Assembly (NCBI GenBank): GCA_043808235.1
Contig: JAZDFC010000095.1
Location: 186,001 to 250,000, forward strand
From: JAZDFC01 sp043808235
Lineage (GTDB): Bacteria; Bacteroidota; Ignavibacteria; Ignavibacteriales; Melioribacteraceae
Direction: 5' to 3'
DNA length: 64,000 nucleotides
Shown: positions 18,497-26,801 of the stretch, in pieces
Layout: each line of letters starts with the position of its first letter
Position numbering within the stretch: position 1 is the stretch's first letter
Position numbers and translations under genes: made by a program
The notes under the pieces: model-generated
What the model was told of the DNA's origin: nothing
Databases searched by the model: none
What the model saw: only the letters and a program-made list of their open reading frames with translations

Positions 18497-18571
18497 TAGG
18501 TTCAATAATTTGTGAACAATTAGGTTAATTAAGAAAGTACAAAAATAATATAAATAGCCGAATAATCGAAG

Positions 18572-18997
18572 TTAATCCTGGAAAAGGTAGGGTTTCCATG
18601 AATCATCCAGCCTGCCTGCCGAATGCCTGATAAACATGATATGATTGGGTGCATAAGGTTTAATCTTTAATCTTAACCCGGATTCTTCGGGCGTTCTATC
18701 ACTTTTTTTATTATTACACTTCAAACAGGCTGCAACTAAATTTTCCCAGGAATCTTCTCCTCCGCGCGCTCTGGGAATTACATGATCGATGGTTAGAGGT
18801 AAATCGCCCCTACCGCAATAAGCGCATTTATGACCATCGCGTTTAAGAATATTCTTCCTGGTTAAAATGATTTTCTTGTACGGAACACGAATGAAAGAAT
18901 GCAGCCGGATTACACTCGGCCATGGATAAGTTTTTGCAATTGAGTGAATATCTTTGCGGTCATCGTTCTTAACTAATTCGGCTTTCCCTAATATCAT
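18572..18997 (-). CDS. HNH endonuclease family protein, 5-prime end uncertain
   Basis: Small HNH nuclease: CAYCGRGDLPLTIDHVIPRA, then GGEDSWENLVAACLKCNNKK, with two CxxC zinc knuckles and the DH of the beta-beta-alpha metal fold. This family is common as a stand-alone chromosomal gene of unknown role. The first ATG (18997) lies inside the domain. The same frame is open upstream to 19117 and encodes the normal N-terminus (ARVLLLNQSYEPLS), but no ATG, GTG or TTG occurs there; a perfect AAGGAGGT lies at 19107-19114. Either a rare start codon is used or the start codon was lost by mutation or sequencing error. Confidence 0.8.
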   Translation of the reverse strand: MILGKAELVKNDDRKDIHSIAKTYPWPSVIRLHSFIRVPYKKIILTRKNILKRDGHKCAYCGRGDLPLTIDHVIPRARGGEDSWENLVAACLKCNNKKSDRTPEESGLRLKIKPYAPNHIMFIRHSAGRLDDSWKPYLFQD

Positions 18998-19106
18998 TAA
19001 GACTACAGCTTTTTTTACATTGCAAATCGAAAGCGGCTCATAACTTTGATTCAGTAATAAAACTCTTGCATTTAATGCACCGTTACTACCAAAACTCGAG
19101 AAGACT

Positions 19107-19114
19107 ACCTCCTT
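19107..19114 (-). promoter_or_regulatory. Strong Shine-Dalgarno sequence without a start codon (HNH gene)
   Basis: AAGGAGGT on the minus strand, a perfect match to the 16S anti-SD. In the HNH reading frame the next codons are GTC, TTC, TCG and AGT, none a usual start. The first non-standard candidate further on is CTG, about 60 nt away, where the conserved LNQSYEPLS begins. The rest of the 212-bp gap before mnmA shows no other gene. Confidence 0.55.
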
Positions 19115-19209
19115 GTTTTAAAATTTAACACCGGCAAAATTAGGATACTCTTTCATTAAAAAAAATACTTTAATTCAGTTACATTAATATTTACCGAAAC
19201 TTAATACCG

Positions 19210-20328
19210 TTATTTCCTCTTTTTGATTATACCTCCGGCGAGCAGATAACCCTGTTCATCGTAAATAACTAAAGATTGTCCGGGTGTAATTGCACTTTTC
19301 GGTTCGCTGAATTTTATTTTAAAATGCGAATCGCTGCTTTCAATTACTTCCGCCCTCGTGCGTTTATCGCCATACCGGATTTTCCCAAAAATTATTTCAC
19401 CGTTTTTTAGACCGGCTGCGCTCACAAAATTTATATCTTCCGCTTCAACAACGTCTTCAAAAAGATCTTCTTTGTCCCCGATAATAATATTGTTGTTTTC
19501 AAAATCGATTTCTTTAACATACACCGGTTTACCGAATGCCACGCCGAGTCCGCGCCTTTGACCGACTGTATAAAACGGAATTCCTTTATGTTTACCGGCT
19601 TTTTTATCTTTATAAATCAAATCGCCCCTTTCAATTTTGTTAATAACTTCAGGAATTCGATCGCGTAAAAATCTTTCGTAATTATTATCAGCCACAAAAC
19701 AAATTTCCTGGCTATCGGGTTTTTTCGCAGTTTTTAATTCGAACTTCTCTGCCAATTCCCGTATTTGCGGTTTGGAATAATTTCCGATCGGGAATAATGT
19801 ACGGCTCAAACTTTCCTGGGTTAATCCCCACAGCGCGTATGATTGATCTTTAAAGTCATCCGCCGAGGTTTTTAAAGTACATCTTTCTATTTCCGAATTA
19901 TACTCTACAAGCGCATAATGTCCGGTAGCAATATATTTTGCATCCAAAGCATCTGCTTTTGTTAACAGTTCTTCCCATTTTATTTTTCTATTGCAGACAA
20001 CACATGGATTCGGAGTTCTGCCATGAAGATATTCATCGACAAAGTTTTCGATCACAGCATTTTCAAATGCTTTTGTAAAATCCACAGTGTAATGAGGTAT
20101 CCCGAATTTGGACGCAACATTTTTAGCATCAAAGATTGCATCGAGCGAACAACATCCGGATTCATATTTCGGCGCTCCGCCTACCTCCATAAATCCCCAT
20201 GTTTTCATCGTGATTCCGATAACATCATATCCTTGTTCATGTAAAAGTGCAGCGGCAACCGAGGAATCAACTCCACCGCTCATTGCGACTATCACTCTTT
20301 TCTCGTTCAGTGTTAAATTCGTATTCAC
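19210..20328 (-). CDS. mnmA: tRNA-specific 2-thiouridylase
   Basis: Makes 2-thiouridine at U34 of Lys, Glu and Gln tRNAs using sulfur relay. The PP-loop SGGVDSS is at 17-23 and the two catalytic cysteines are Cys109 (TPNPCVVCN) and Cys210 (SQEICFV). The C-terminal domain ends in GQSLVIYDEQGYLLAGG. 372 residues, normal length. The start is GTG at 20328 with GAAAGG upstream; the nearest ATG would cut into the PP-loop. It appears to be a single-gene unit. Confidence 0.95.
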   Translation of the reverse strand: MNTNLTLNEKRVIVAMSGGVDSSVAAALLHEQGYDVIGITMKTWGFMEVGGAPKYESGCCSLDAIFDAKNVASKFGIPHYTVDFTKAFENAVIENFVDEYLHGRTPNPCVVCNRKIKWEELLTKADALDAKYIATGHYALVEYNSEIERCTLKTSADDFKDQSYALWGLTQESLSRTLFPIGNYSKPQIRELAEKFELKTAKKPDSQEICFVADNNYERFLRDRIPEVINKIERGDLIYKDKKAGKHKGIPFYTVGQRRGLGVAFGKPVYVKEIDFENNNIIIGDKEDLFEDVVEAEDINFVSAAGLKNGEIIFGKIRYGDKRTRAEVIESSDSHFKIKFSEPKSAITPGQSLVIYDEQGYLLAGGIIKKRK

Positions 20329-20418
20329 AATAGAAGCCTTTCAATATATTACTTTTTTAGTAACAGCAAATATATGGATTTAGTTTAGTTTGGAAATAAA
20401 TTGGACGTGAGTAAAATA

Positions 20419-20799
20419 TCATCCTTTCAGTGATGAAAGGATGGCAACGCAGGTTACGTAATTCTCGGAATGACTCATTGAAATTCGCAACTCCTTTTCA
20501 TCATTCAAATAATCTTTTAGTGGACCATAAAATTTTACTTTCGGAAGTCCGTTTGGCTCATTAAATATTTCTACATCCTGCCAGCTATAAATTTCGTTAG
20601 TATCGCTTGATAAAGCTTTATAAATAGCTTCCTTTGCGGCAAAACGGGCAGCGAGATGCTGGTACTTATTTGCTTTAGGCATACTGTAATCGAGCTCAGT
20701 CTTCGTATAGATTTTATCAAGAAATTTCTCGCCGAATGTGTCCACACTTTTCTTAATCCGATCTATCTCAATAATATCGATTCCAATTCCGAGTATCAT
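20419..20799 (-). CDS. acpS: Holo-[acyl-carrier-protein] synthase
   Basis: Transfers 4-phosphopantetheine from CoA to apo-ACP for fatty-acid synthesis. Motifs GIGIDIIEIDRI (Asp8 binds Mg) and FAAKEAIYKAL (Glu) are both present, with ISMSHSENY near the end. 126 residues, normal. It starts 1 nt after the ggt stop codon, so it is the last gene of the corC-mlaD-ggt operon. Confidence 0.95.
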   Translation of the reverse strand: MILGIGIDIIEIDRIKKSVDTFGEKFLDKIYTKTELDYSMPKANKYQHLAARFAAKEAIYKALSSDTNEIYSWQDVEIFNEPNGLPKVKFYGPLKDYLNDEKELRISMSHSENYVTCVAILSSLKG

Positions 20800-20800
20800 A

Positions 20801-22483
20801 TTAAAATCCTACTGCTAATCCATAACCACGTGTATCTGTTGCTCCGAAAAAAGTACCGGAGCTATTTATCATTATTCCTTCAACCCTACCGAGACTTCTT
20901 TCAGATCCAATAATTTGTCCTTTCGCATGCAGAGAAAACATCAAATCTTGTGTAAGGCCAAATTTTTCATAATCAATTTGATCGGGCAGCCATTGATGAT
21001 GAATGCGCGGCATATCAATCGCTTCCTCGATATTCATCCCGAAGTCAAGACAATTAAGAATTACCTGAAGCACAGAAGTAATAATAGTTGATCCACCGGG
21101 TGAACCGACAATCAAATATGGTTTTTCATTTTTCAAAACAATCGTTGGCGTCATCGAGCTCAACATTCGTTTACCGGGTTGAATTGAATTCGCCTGGCTG
21201 CCAACCAATCCAAATTGATTCGGCTCTCCTACTTTAGCACTGAAATCATCCATTTCATTATTCAATAGAAATCCGGCGCCTTCAACAATTATTTTATTTC
21301 CGAAAGCAGAATTCAATGTTACGGTTGTACTAACAGCGTTTCCGTATTTATCCACAATGCTATAGTGAGTAGTTTCTTCACTTTCGAACGGAATATAAAT
21401 ATTTTCTATTTGATTGGATGAAATTGCCGTATCGCTGATTTTTTGAGCTATCTTCTTGGCGTATGTTTTCGAAAGTAATTGTTCTTTCGGTACTTTTACA
21501 AAAGCTTCATCGCCAAGATATTTCACTCTATCTCGATAAACAAATTTCAATGCTTCTACGAGATGATGAATATAAGAACTGCTCCCCCACTCTTCTGTTT
21601 TGAATGAAAAATTTTCGAGTATGTTTAATGATTGAATCAGCGCGATTCCGCCGGAAGATGAAGGTCCAATCGATACAATTTCATATCCATGATAATTGCC
21701 TGTCACCGGCGCTTTCTCTTCGCATTTATATTCTTCAAGATCCTGATGTGTGATATATCCATTCATCCCGGCAGATTGTTCAATTAATAAATCGGCAATT
21801 TTTCCTTTATAAAATCCATCTTTGCCATTATCGCGAATAAGTTTTAGAGTTGCAGCTAAATCCTTCTGTATAAACAAATCACCTTCGCTAAATATTATTC
21901 CTTCTTTAGTAAAAATCTTTTTTGAAGATTCGTACTTATTAAATTCATCATTGAAAGTATTGATTGACTCAGCGAGATTGGCATCGAGTGGAAAACCTTC
22001 TTCGGCTAATTGGATAGCCGGAGCAATTATCTCAGTAAGTGATTTCGTGCCGTATTTTTCCAATGCATCAATCATTCCAGCAACAGAGCCGGGAACTCCC
22101 GAAGAAGTCAATCCGGATAAACTTAGATCGGAATTGTAATTTCCATTTTCATCAAGATACATATCCCGGAAAGATTTTAAAGGGGCTTTCTCCCGAAAAT
22201 CGAAAGTGGTTTTTTGTCCATCGGATAGACTGATTACCATAAAGCCACCGCCGCCCAAATTGCCAGCTGCAGGGAATGTTACAGCGAGCGCAAATCCAAC
22301 AGCAACAGCAGCATCAATTGCGTTTCCACCATCTTTTAAAATTCGTAATCCTACTTCCGAGGCAAGGGAACTTGCTGTGACAACCATTCCATTTTTAGCC
22401 GTTACGGGATCTTTACACTCAGAATGAATGCCGGAAACCAAAAAAATTAGCAAAATAAACGAAGTTTTAAAAAATGTTAGCAT
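20801..22483 (-). CDS. ggt: Gamma-glutamyltranspeptidase
   Basis: Periplasmic enzyme cleaving the gamma-glutamyl bond of glutathione and related compounds; it self-cleaves into two subunits. Signal peptide 1-21; the substrate loop NLGGGGFM at 75-82; the autocatalytic threonine is Thr371 in ETTHYSIVD; GSPGGSTI near the C-terminus. 560 residues. It overlaps mlaD by 17 nt. This is a complete, apparently active family member. Confidence 0.94.
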   Translation of the reverse strand: MLTFFKTSFILLIFLVSGIHSECKDPVTAKNGMVVTASSLASEVGLRILKDGGNAIDAAVAVGFALAVTFPAAGNLGGGGFMVISLSDGQKTTFDFREKAPLKSFRDMYLDENGNYNSDLSLSGLTSSGVPGSVAGMIDALEKYGTKSLTEIIAPAIQLAEEGFPLDANLAESINTFNDEFNKYESSKKIFTKEGIIFSEGDLFIQKDLAATLKLIRDNGKDGFYKGKIADLLIEQSAGMNGYITHQDLEEYKCEEKAPVTGNYHGYEIVSIGPSSSGGIALIQSLNILENFSFKTEEWGSSSYIHHLVEALKFVYRDRVKYLGDEAFVKVPKEQLLSKTYAKKIAQKISDTAISSNQIENIYIPFESEETTHYSIVDKYGNAVSTTVTLNSAFGNKIIVEGAGFLLNNEMDDFSAKVGEPNQFGLVGSQANSIQPGKRMLSSMTPTIVLKNEKPYLIVGSPGGSTIITSVLQVILNCLDFGMNIEEAIDMPRIHHQWLPDQIDYEKFGLTQDLMFSLHAKGQIIGSERSLGRVEGIMINSSGTFFGATDTRGYGLAVGF

Positions 22484-23375
22484 CTACCTTTACGCCGTCG
22501 GTTTTTAATTGCTCAACTAAAACTGAGATCATTTCATTAGCTTTTTTAATCATGTCTTTTAGATCAGTTATTAACTGCTCATCGTAAAGCGCTTTACCGA
22601 GTGCATTTTTCTGTTCTTTCGTTTCGTCAACAAGCTCGTTTATTTTAGTCAGCAACTTATTAGAATTATTGACAGTTTCTTCAATATGTTTTAGTAAAGT
22701 TTTTAACTCATCTTTGTTTTCGTTTATCATCGAATTTGCTGACAGAGCCAGTTCCTTGCCGGAAGTGATGAGTGCGGATATATCATTTTTATTTCTCTCA
22801 ATCAGTGCAGTTAAAGTCGTAACTGCAACATTCATATTCGTAACGGCATTTTTAATCTGCGCGTTGAAATTCTCGTCGCCCAAAAGCTTATTAACATTAT
22901 TCAGAGTTACTCTCATCTCCTTAATAATATCGAGCAAATCCGTCTGTACAGAATTAAGCGTAAAAATCATTGTCCCAACATCGCCGGCAAACGATCCGAT
23001 TTGTGTTTTTTGATAATCGATTTTTACCTTTGACGAACCCGGAGCTATTTCAATTTTTTTACCGCCCATTAAATCAAGCATCATAACATAAAAGCGAGCA
23101 TCTTCCCTCAAATCAACATTCGGTTCGATATTTGATTTCACCAATACGGAACCATTATTGAATTCAATTTCCTCGACGTGCCCGGCCCGAACTCCATTAA
23201 CAGTAACTACGTCGCCTGTCTCAAGACCGGCAACGGAATCGAATTTAATCAGTAATATTTTTTTGTCGGAAGTTAAGCTAAGATTTTTTGCCCATCCGAA
23301 AATCCAAACAAAAAGTAAAATACCGAGGATAGTAAATATCCCGACTCTAATTTCAGTTTTTCTTGTGTCTCTCAT
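22467..23375 (-). CDS. MlaD family (MCE domain) phospholipid-transport protein
   Basis: Inner-membrane anchored MCE protein that takes part in lipid transport between membranes. Membrane segment at about 11-28, MCE domain at about 38-115 (LETGDVVTVNGVRAGHVEEI), then a long helical, coiled-coil region with NxNK-type heptads to the end. In known Mla systems the ATPase and permease (MlaF, MlaE) are adjacent; here none are, so those partners must lie elsewhere. ATG overlaps the small membrane-protein gene by 4 nt. Confidence 0.88.
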   Translation of the reverse strand: MRDTRKTEIRVGIFTILGILLFVWIFGWAKNLSLTSDKKILLIKFDSVAGLETGDVVTVNGVRAGHVEEIEFNNGSVLVKSNIEPNVDLREDARFYVMMLDLMGGKKIEIAPGSSKVKIDYQKTQIGSFAGDVGTMIFTLNSVQTDLLDIIKEMRVTLNNVNKLLGDENFNAQIKNAVTNMNVAVTTLTALIERNKNDISALITSGKELALSANSMINENKDELKTLLKHIEETVNNSNKLLTKINELVDETKEQKNALGKALYDEQLITDLKDMIKKANEMISVLVEQLKTDGVKVDANIF

Positions 23376-23725
23376 TTTACACTTATAATTTTTTTGAACG
23401 AATTAAAATCGATTGAATCTACTTTTTTATCTTCAATTTTAAGTGATAATTCTTGCAACACATCCAATCCCCATCGAAAACCGCTCTCGGAAGTATCCTT
23501 GCGAACATCCGAAATAAATGAATTGAATTCGGTTAAAAGCGAATCCCGATAAATATCTTTTTTACATTTCACTAATTCTTCCTTCAAATCATCTGCTGCA
23601 ATTTCAAATACTTTCGATTTTCCAAAATCAACAATCTTGTTCCCGTATTTTTGAACAATGTAAAATACTGTTGCAATAATAATTGTTACCATCACGATGA
23701 AAGAATAAAAACATCCCTTTTTCAT
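23372..23725 (-). CDS. Small membrane-anchored protein of unknown function
   Basis: 117 residues: a short basic start (MKKGC), one strong membrane helix at about 8-25, and a charged, largely helical soluble part. No recognisable family. It is translationally coupled on both sides by 4-nt overlaps (with the CorC-like gene and with mlaD), which suggests it is a real gene and perhaps a partner of the MCE protein at the inner membrane; that link is inference from position only. Confidence 0.6.
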   Translation of the reverse strand: MKKGCFYSFIVMVTIIIATVFYIVQKYGNKIVDFGKSKVFEIAADDLKEELVKCKKDIYRDSLLTEFNSFISDVRKDTSESGFRWGLDVLQELSLKIEDKKVDSIDFNSFKKIISVK

Positions 23726-25008
23726 TCTACGCTTACATTCAGTTTTTGTACAATCACTTTGTTAATTCTTTTATTCGACACTTCTTTTACAGTAAATTTA
23801 CAGTTATTAAAAGTAAAGCTATATCCATCTTTGGGAATTTCACCGGAATGGTTAAGAATGAATCCCCCGATCGTATCATAATCATCAATCTCTGAAGAGA
23901 AATTACTATCCATTAATTCATTCAGCTCATCAATTGATGTTTTACCGAGAACGAGATATGAATTTCCGTCGAGTTTAACAATATCCTGCTCTTCCTGATC
24001 GTATTCATCCCGTATTTCACCAACAATTTCTTCAAGAATGTCTTCGAGTGAGATTAAACCTGCAGTGCCGCCGTATTCATCAACCACAATACCTACATGA
24101 GTATTCATTTCCTGGAATTCGTGCATTAATACATTTATTAATTTTGATTCAGGCACGAACACAACCTTTCTGCAAATTTTTCGCAGCGAAAATAATTCCT
24201 TCGAATGATCGTCCCTTAGATAAGGCAGTAAATCCTTTGCATAAATAACTCCTACAATGTGATCCAGATTTTCTTCGTACAATGGCAACCGGCTATGACC
24301 GGATTCGGTTATTATATTCATTAACTCTTCGAAAGACGTGCCCACCTCAACCGCTGAGATGTCAACTCTCGGAGTCATCACTTCTCTCGCTGTCACGGAT
24401 TTGATTGATACTAATCCGTGTATAAGCTCATGTTCATCTTCTTCAATTGTTCCTTTTTCCACGCCAAGTGTTGCGAGTTCGGCAAGCTCTGATGAAAGGA
24501 TGGCAGTCCGTGTTTTATCATATTTTATTCTTGAAAAGAGTGCTTTGATAATATCTGTTAGAATCTTTGCTGGCGGATATAATAAAACACTAATCCAATA
24601 AATTGGTATCGCAATAAATTTTGAAAACTTTACAGGATTTTTATTTGCCCAAATTTTGGGTGTTATTTCCCCAATTATTAGTATTAAGATAGTGGTAATA
24701 ATAATTTGTGAGATAATCACAATATCGATTTCAAGATTCAAATTATTCGCAATTTCGAGCGCGAAAATAACCGAAACCAAGGAGATAGCAACATTTGTTA
24801 TTGTATTGCCTAAAAGGATTGTAACCAATAATCTTCTCGGATATTCAAGCAAACTTGTAATATAAGTTTCTACAAGACTGTCTTTCTTGAACTCTTTGAT
24901 TTTCTTTTTATCGAGAGAAAAAAGAGCTACTTCCGAACCCGAAAAAATTGCCGATAAAATTAATAGAAAAAAAAGGACGATCAGATGATAATACGAATCG
25001 GTTTCCAA
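23722..25008 (-). CDS. HlyC/CorC (CNNM-type) transporter-associated protein
   Basis: Membrane protein of the CNNM/CorC family linked to Mg2+/Co2+ transport or resistance. N-terminal DUF21 domain with three to four membrane segments (about 5-150), a CBS pair (about 205-330, with MTPRVDISAVEVG and GVIYAKDLLP), and the CorC_HlyC C-terminal domain (about 345-428, DYDTIGGFIL). 428 residues. TTG start at 25008. It is first in the five-gene operon ending with acpS. The true substrate is not settled in this family. Confidence 0.88.
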   Translation of the reverse strand: METDSYYHLIVLFFLLILSAIFSGSEVALFSLDKKKIKEFKKDSLVETYITSLLEYPRRLLVTILLGNTITNVAISLVSVIFALEIANNLNLEIDIVIISQIIITTILILIIGEITPKIWANKNPVKFSKFIAIPIYWISVLLYPPAKILTDIIKALFSRIKYDKTRTAILSSELAELATLGVEKGTIEEDEHELIHGLVSIKSVTAREVMTPRVDISAVEVGTSFEELMNIITESGHSRLPLYEENLDHIVGVIYAKDLLPYLRDDHSKELFSLRKICRKVVFVPESKLINVLMHEFQEMNTHVGIVVDEYGGTAGLISLEDILEEIVGEIRDEYDQEEQDIVKLDGNSYLVLGKTSIDELNELMDSNFSSEIDDYDTIGGFILNHSGEIPKDGYSFTFNNCKFTVKEVSNKRINKVIVQKLNVSVE

Positions 25009-25042
25009 AAATTAATTTATTCCTCTGCTGTTGAACAAAAGA

Positions 25043-25477
25043 TTAAAACGGGAGATCTTCTTCTTCGGCAGAAACGGAATCAAGACGTTCACCTCCAACT
25101 TCCGGCCCAACTATCTCGTTATTTTGATGCGAACTGCTGTCTCTGGCATCAAGAGGAATTATACCCGATGACATTGCTACAACCTCGGTAACATATCTTT
25201 TAATGCCGTCTTTATCGGTGTAATCTCTTTTGGACAACCTGCCTTCGACATAGAATTTTTTACCTTTCTTCAAACTTTCCTTGTACCAATCCGGTAAGCT
25301 AAAAGCGACAACATTATGCCAGGTAGTTTCATTAACCCAGTTACCATCTTTTCCTTTGTAACTATGGGTCGTTGCAAGTGAGAAAGAAGTCACCGATACA
25401 TTATTTGTTGTAAAACGGGTCTCGGCGTCATTACCAAGATTCCCAATCAATGTTATTTTGTTTAATGAAAAAGCCAT
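25043..25477 (-). CDS. ssb: Single-stranded DNA-binding protein
   Basis: OB-fold (1-104) starting KITLIGNLGNDAETR with WHNVVAFS. A short flexible linker follows and the C-terminal tip reads EEEDLPF, the acidic tail that recruits replication and repair partners. 144 residues. It appears monocistronic: 34 nt from the CorC gene downstream and 102 nt from the kinase-like gene upstream. The downstream gap holds no clear terminator. Confidence 0.95.
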   Translation of the reverse strand: MAFSLNKITLIGNLGNDAETRFTTNNVSVTSFSLATTHSYKGKDGNWVNETTWHNVVAFSLPDWYKESLKKGKKFYVEGRLSKRDYTDKDGIKRYVTEVVAMSSGIIPLDARDSSSHQNNEIVGPEVGGERLDSVSAEEEDLPF

Positions 25478-25579
25478 AATACACTCTTCTATTTATAAAT
25501 GATTGTTTGACACTTAAATCTAACCAAATAATGCAATTAATTCACACTTTTTTACAGGGGATTTATTTTCGGCTGGTAA

Positions 25580-26260
25580 TTATTGTAGAATAAGGTAAAC
25601 AGCACCACAAGCAACGGGAATAAGAATATTGTCTAAATCCCTCGGACTAACAGCTTCAATTATCGTAGAAACCAACGTACAATACAAAATAGTAGTAAAA
25701 GGAATCGTTCCTAAAAGTATAAAATGGAATAAGGAGGCTCCAAAAAATCCAAAAATTAAAAACGCCAGACTGCCTTCTATCGTTTTTTCTGCTAATATTT
25801 TAAACGGATGTTTTCCAAATTTTTGCCCAAATACGGGTGCGAGTCCGTCACCCCAGCCGAGCAATCCCATACTTGTTATTGCAAAAGGCGTATAGAAAAA
25901 AAAAGTACCCATCAAATTCATTATAATGGTAAAATATAAAGGACCCCTTAAAAGTTCTTTTCTATCACCGGTGCGAGTCATAGTTTTTACAGCCTCATCA
26001 TCGGGCCTGGCAGAAAATCCTTTAATTAAAAGTAATACCGTCCATATGAAAGCAGGTGCGATATTCAAATATTTAGTCCAGTGCGAATGATCGAATAAAA
26101 ACCAGAAAATAAGCCATGAACCTGCAGCGATATGAATAACTTTTCGGGAGAGATGTTGTGGGAATCCTTTTTTAACGGCGAAATCCATTATAGCAACGAC
26201 AGCAAAAACATAAATTATTGCAAGCGCTGCCATAAAAACATTGTTTAATTCCGGCGACAA
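25580..26260 (-). CDS. Polyprenol/phytol kinase-like membrane protein (CTP-transferase fold)
   Basis: Integral membrane protein with about six or seven helices, related to dolichol/phytol kinases and phosphatidate cytidylyltransferases. The motif SRKVIHIAAG follows the first helices, GWGDGLAPVFGQKFGKHPF is the nucleotide/metal region and EKTIEGSLAF the last family motif. Likely reaction: CTP-dependent phosphorylation of an isoprenoid alcohol; not proven. Start: TTG at 26260 has GGAG at 8 nt and lies 2 nt after the preceding stop; an ATG at 26233 is the alternative. An earlier in-frame codon at 26314 would overlap the SPOR gene by 52 nt and is rejected. Confidence 0.75.
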   Translation of the reverse strand: MSPELNNVFMAALAIIYVFAVVAIMDFAVKKGFPQHLSRKVIHIAAGSWLIFWFLFDHSHWTKYLNIAPAFIWTVLLLIKGFSARPDDEAVKTMTRTGDRKELLRGPLYFTIIMNLMGTFFFYTPFAITSMGLLGWGDGLAPVFGQKFGKHPFKILAEKTIEGSLAFLIFGFFGASLFHFILLGTIPFTTILYCTLVSTIIEAVSPRDLDNILIPVACGAVYLILQ

Positions 26261-26262
26261 TA

Positions 26263-26691
26263 TTATTTCTCCACGGTTAAAATGAAGGCATCTTTGAAGG
26301 AACCAATCTGCCATAGTTGGTTCCGCACATCCTCGGCTTCCAATCTTGTATTAAATGCAGGCAGCTGAACCACATACAAATTTACACGGTTGCTGAATGT
26401 AATATTTAATTTCCAGGGGATAGCAGCTTGATTCTCTTTTACAAAAGTATCCGCTCTACCCTGCGTTGTAAATGCACCTACCTGCACAAGGTAAAGGAAA
26501 TCGGGAGTATTTACCTGAGGCTCGACATTAGTTGAATCGTAAGCCGAAACATCATCAAAAACGTAAATTTCCTTTTCCTTTGGAATTTCTTCTGTTTGAT
26601 TAGTGGTTTGCTGTTGGGGAGTACATCCGCTTATTAATACGAATATTAAAAGCGAAAAGAACAATACAATATTTTTTTTAATAATTCGCAT
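26263..26691 (-). CDS. SPOR-domain lipoprotein
   Basis: 142 residues. Signal peptide with lipobox LISGC (lipid-modified Cys23), a short Gln/Glu-rich linker, and a SPOR domain at about 68-140 (YLVQVGAFTTQGRADTF, then VNLYVVQLPAF). SPOR domains bind glycan strands stripped of stem peptides, usually at the division site. ATG start at 26691. The polyprenol-kinase-like gene starts 2 nt after its stop. Probably an outer-membrane lipoprotein facing the periplasm. Confidence 0.85.
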   Translation of the reverse strand: MRIIKKNIVLFFSLLIFVLISGCTPQQQTTNQTEEIPKEKEIYVFDDVSAYDSTNVEPQVNTPDFLYLVQVGAFTTQGRADTFVKENQAAIPWKLNITFSNRVNLYVVQLPAFNTRLEAEDVRNQLWQIGSFKDAFILTVEK

Positions 26692-26765
26692 GGATTATTC
26701 CTTAAATTAAATCCACATGCCCGGTCACAAAAAAACCAACACCTACGCTCCCAATATAAATAGAA

Positions 26766-26791
26766 GGCTGATCCTTTTAAAGGGATCAGCC
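26766..26791 (-). terminator. Rho-independent terminator after the SGNH lipoprotein gene
   Basis: Perfect 9-bp arms GGCTGATCC (26766-26774) and GGATCAGCC (26783-26791) with an 8-nt loop. On the minus strand the hairpin is followed by TTCTATTTATATT. It lies 10 nt past the stop of the SGNH gene, so it closes the fadL-SGNH unit. Confidence 0.65.
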
Positions 26792-26801
26792 AAATAAAAT
26801 A

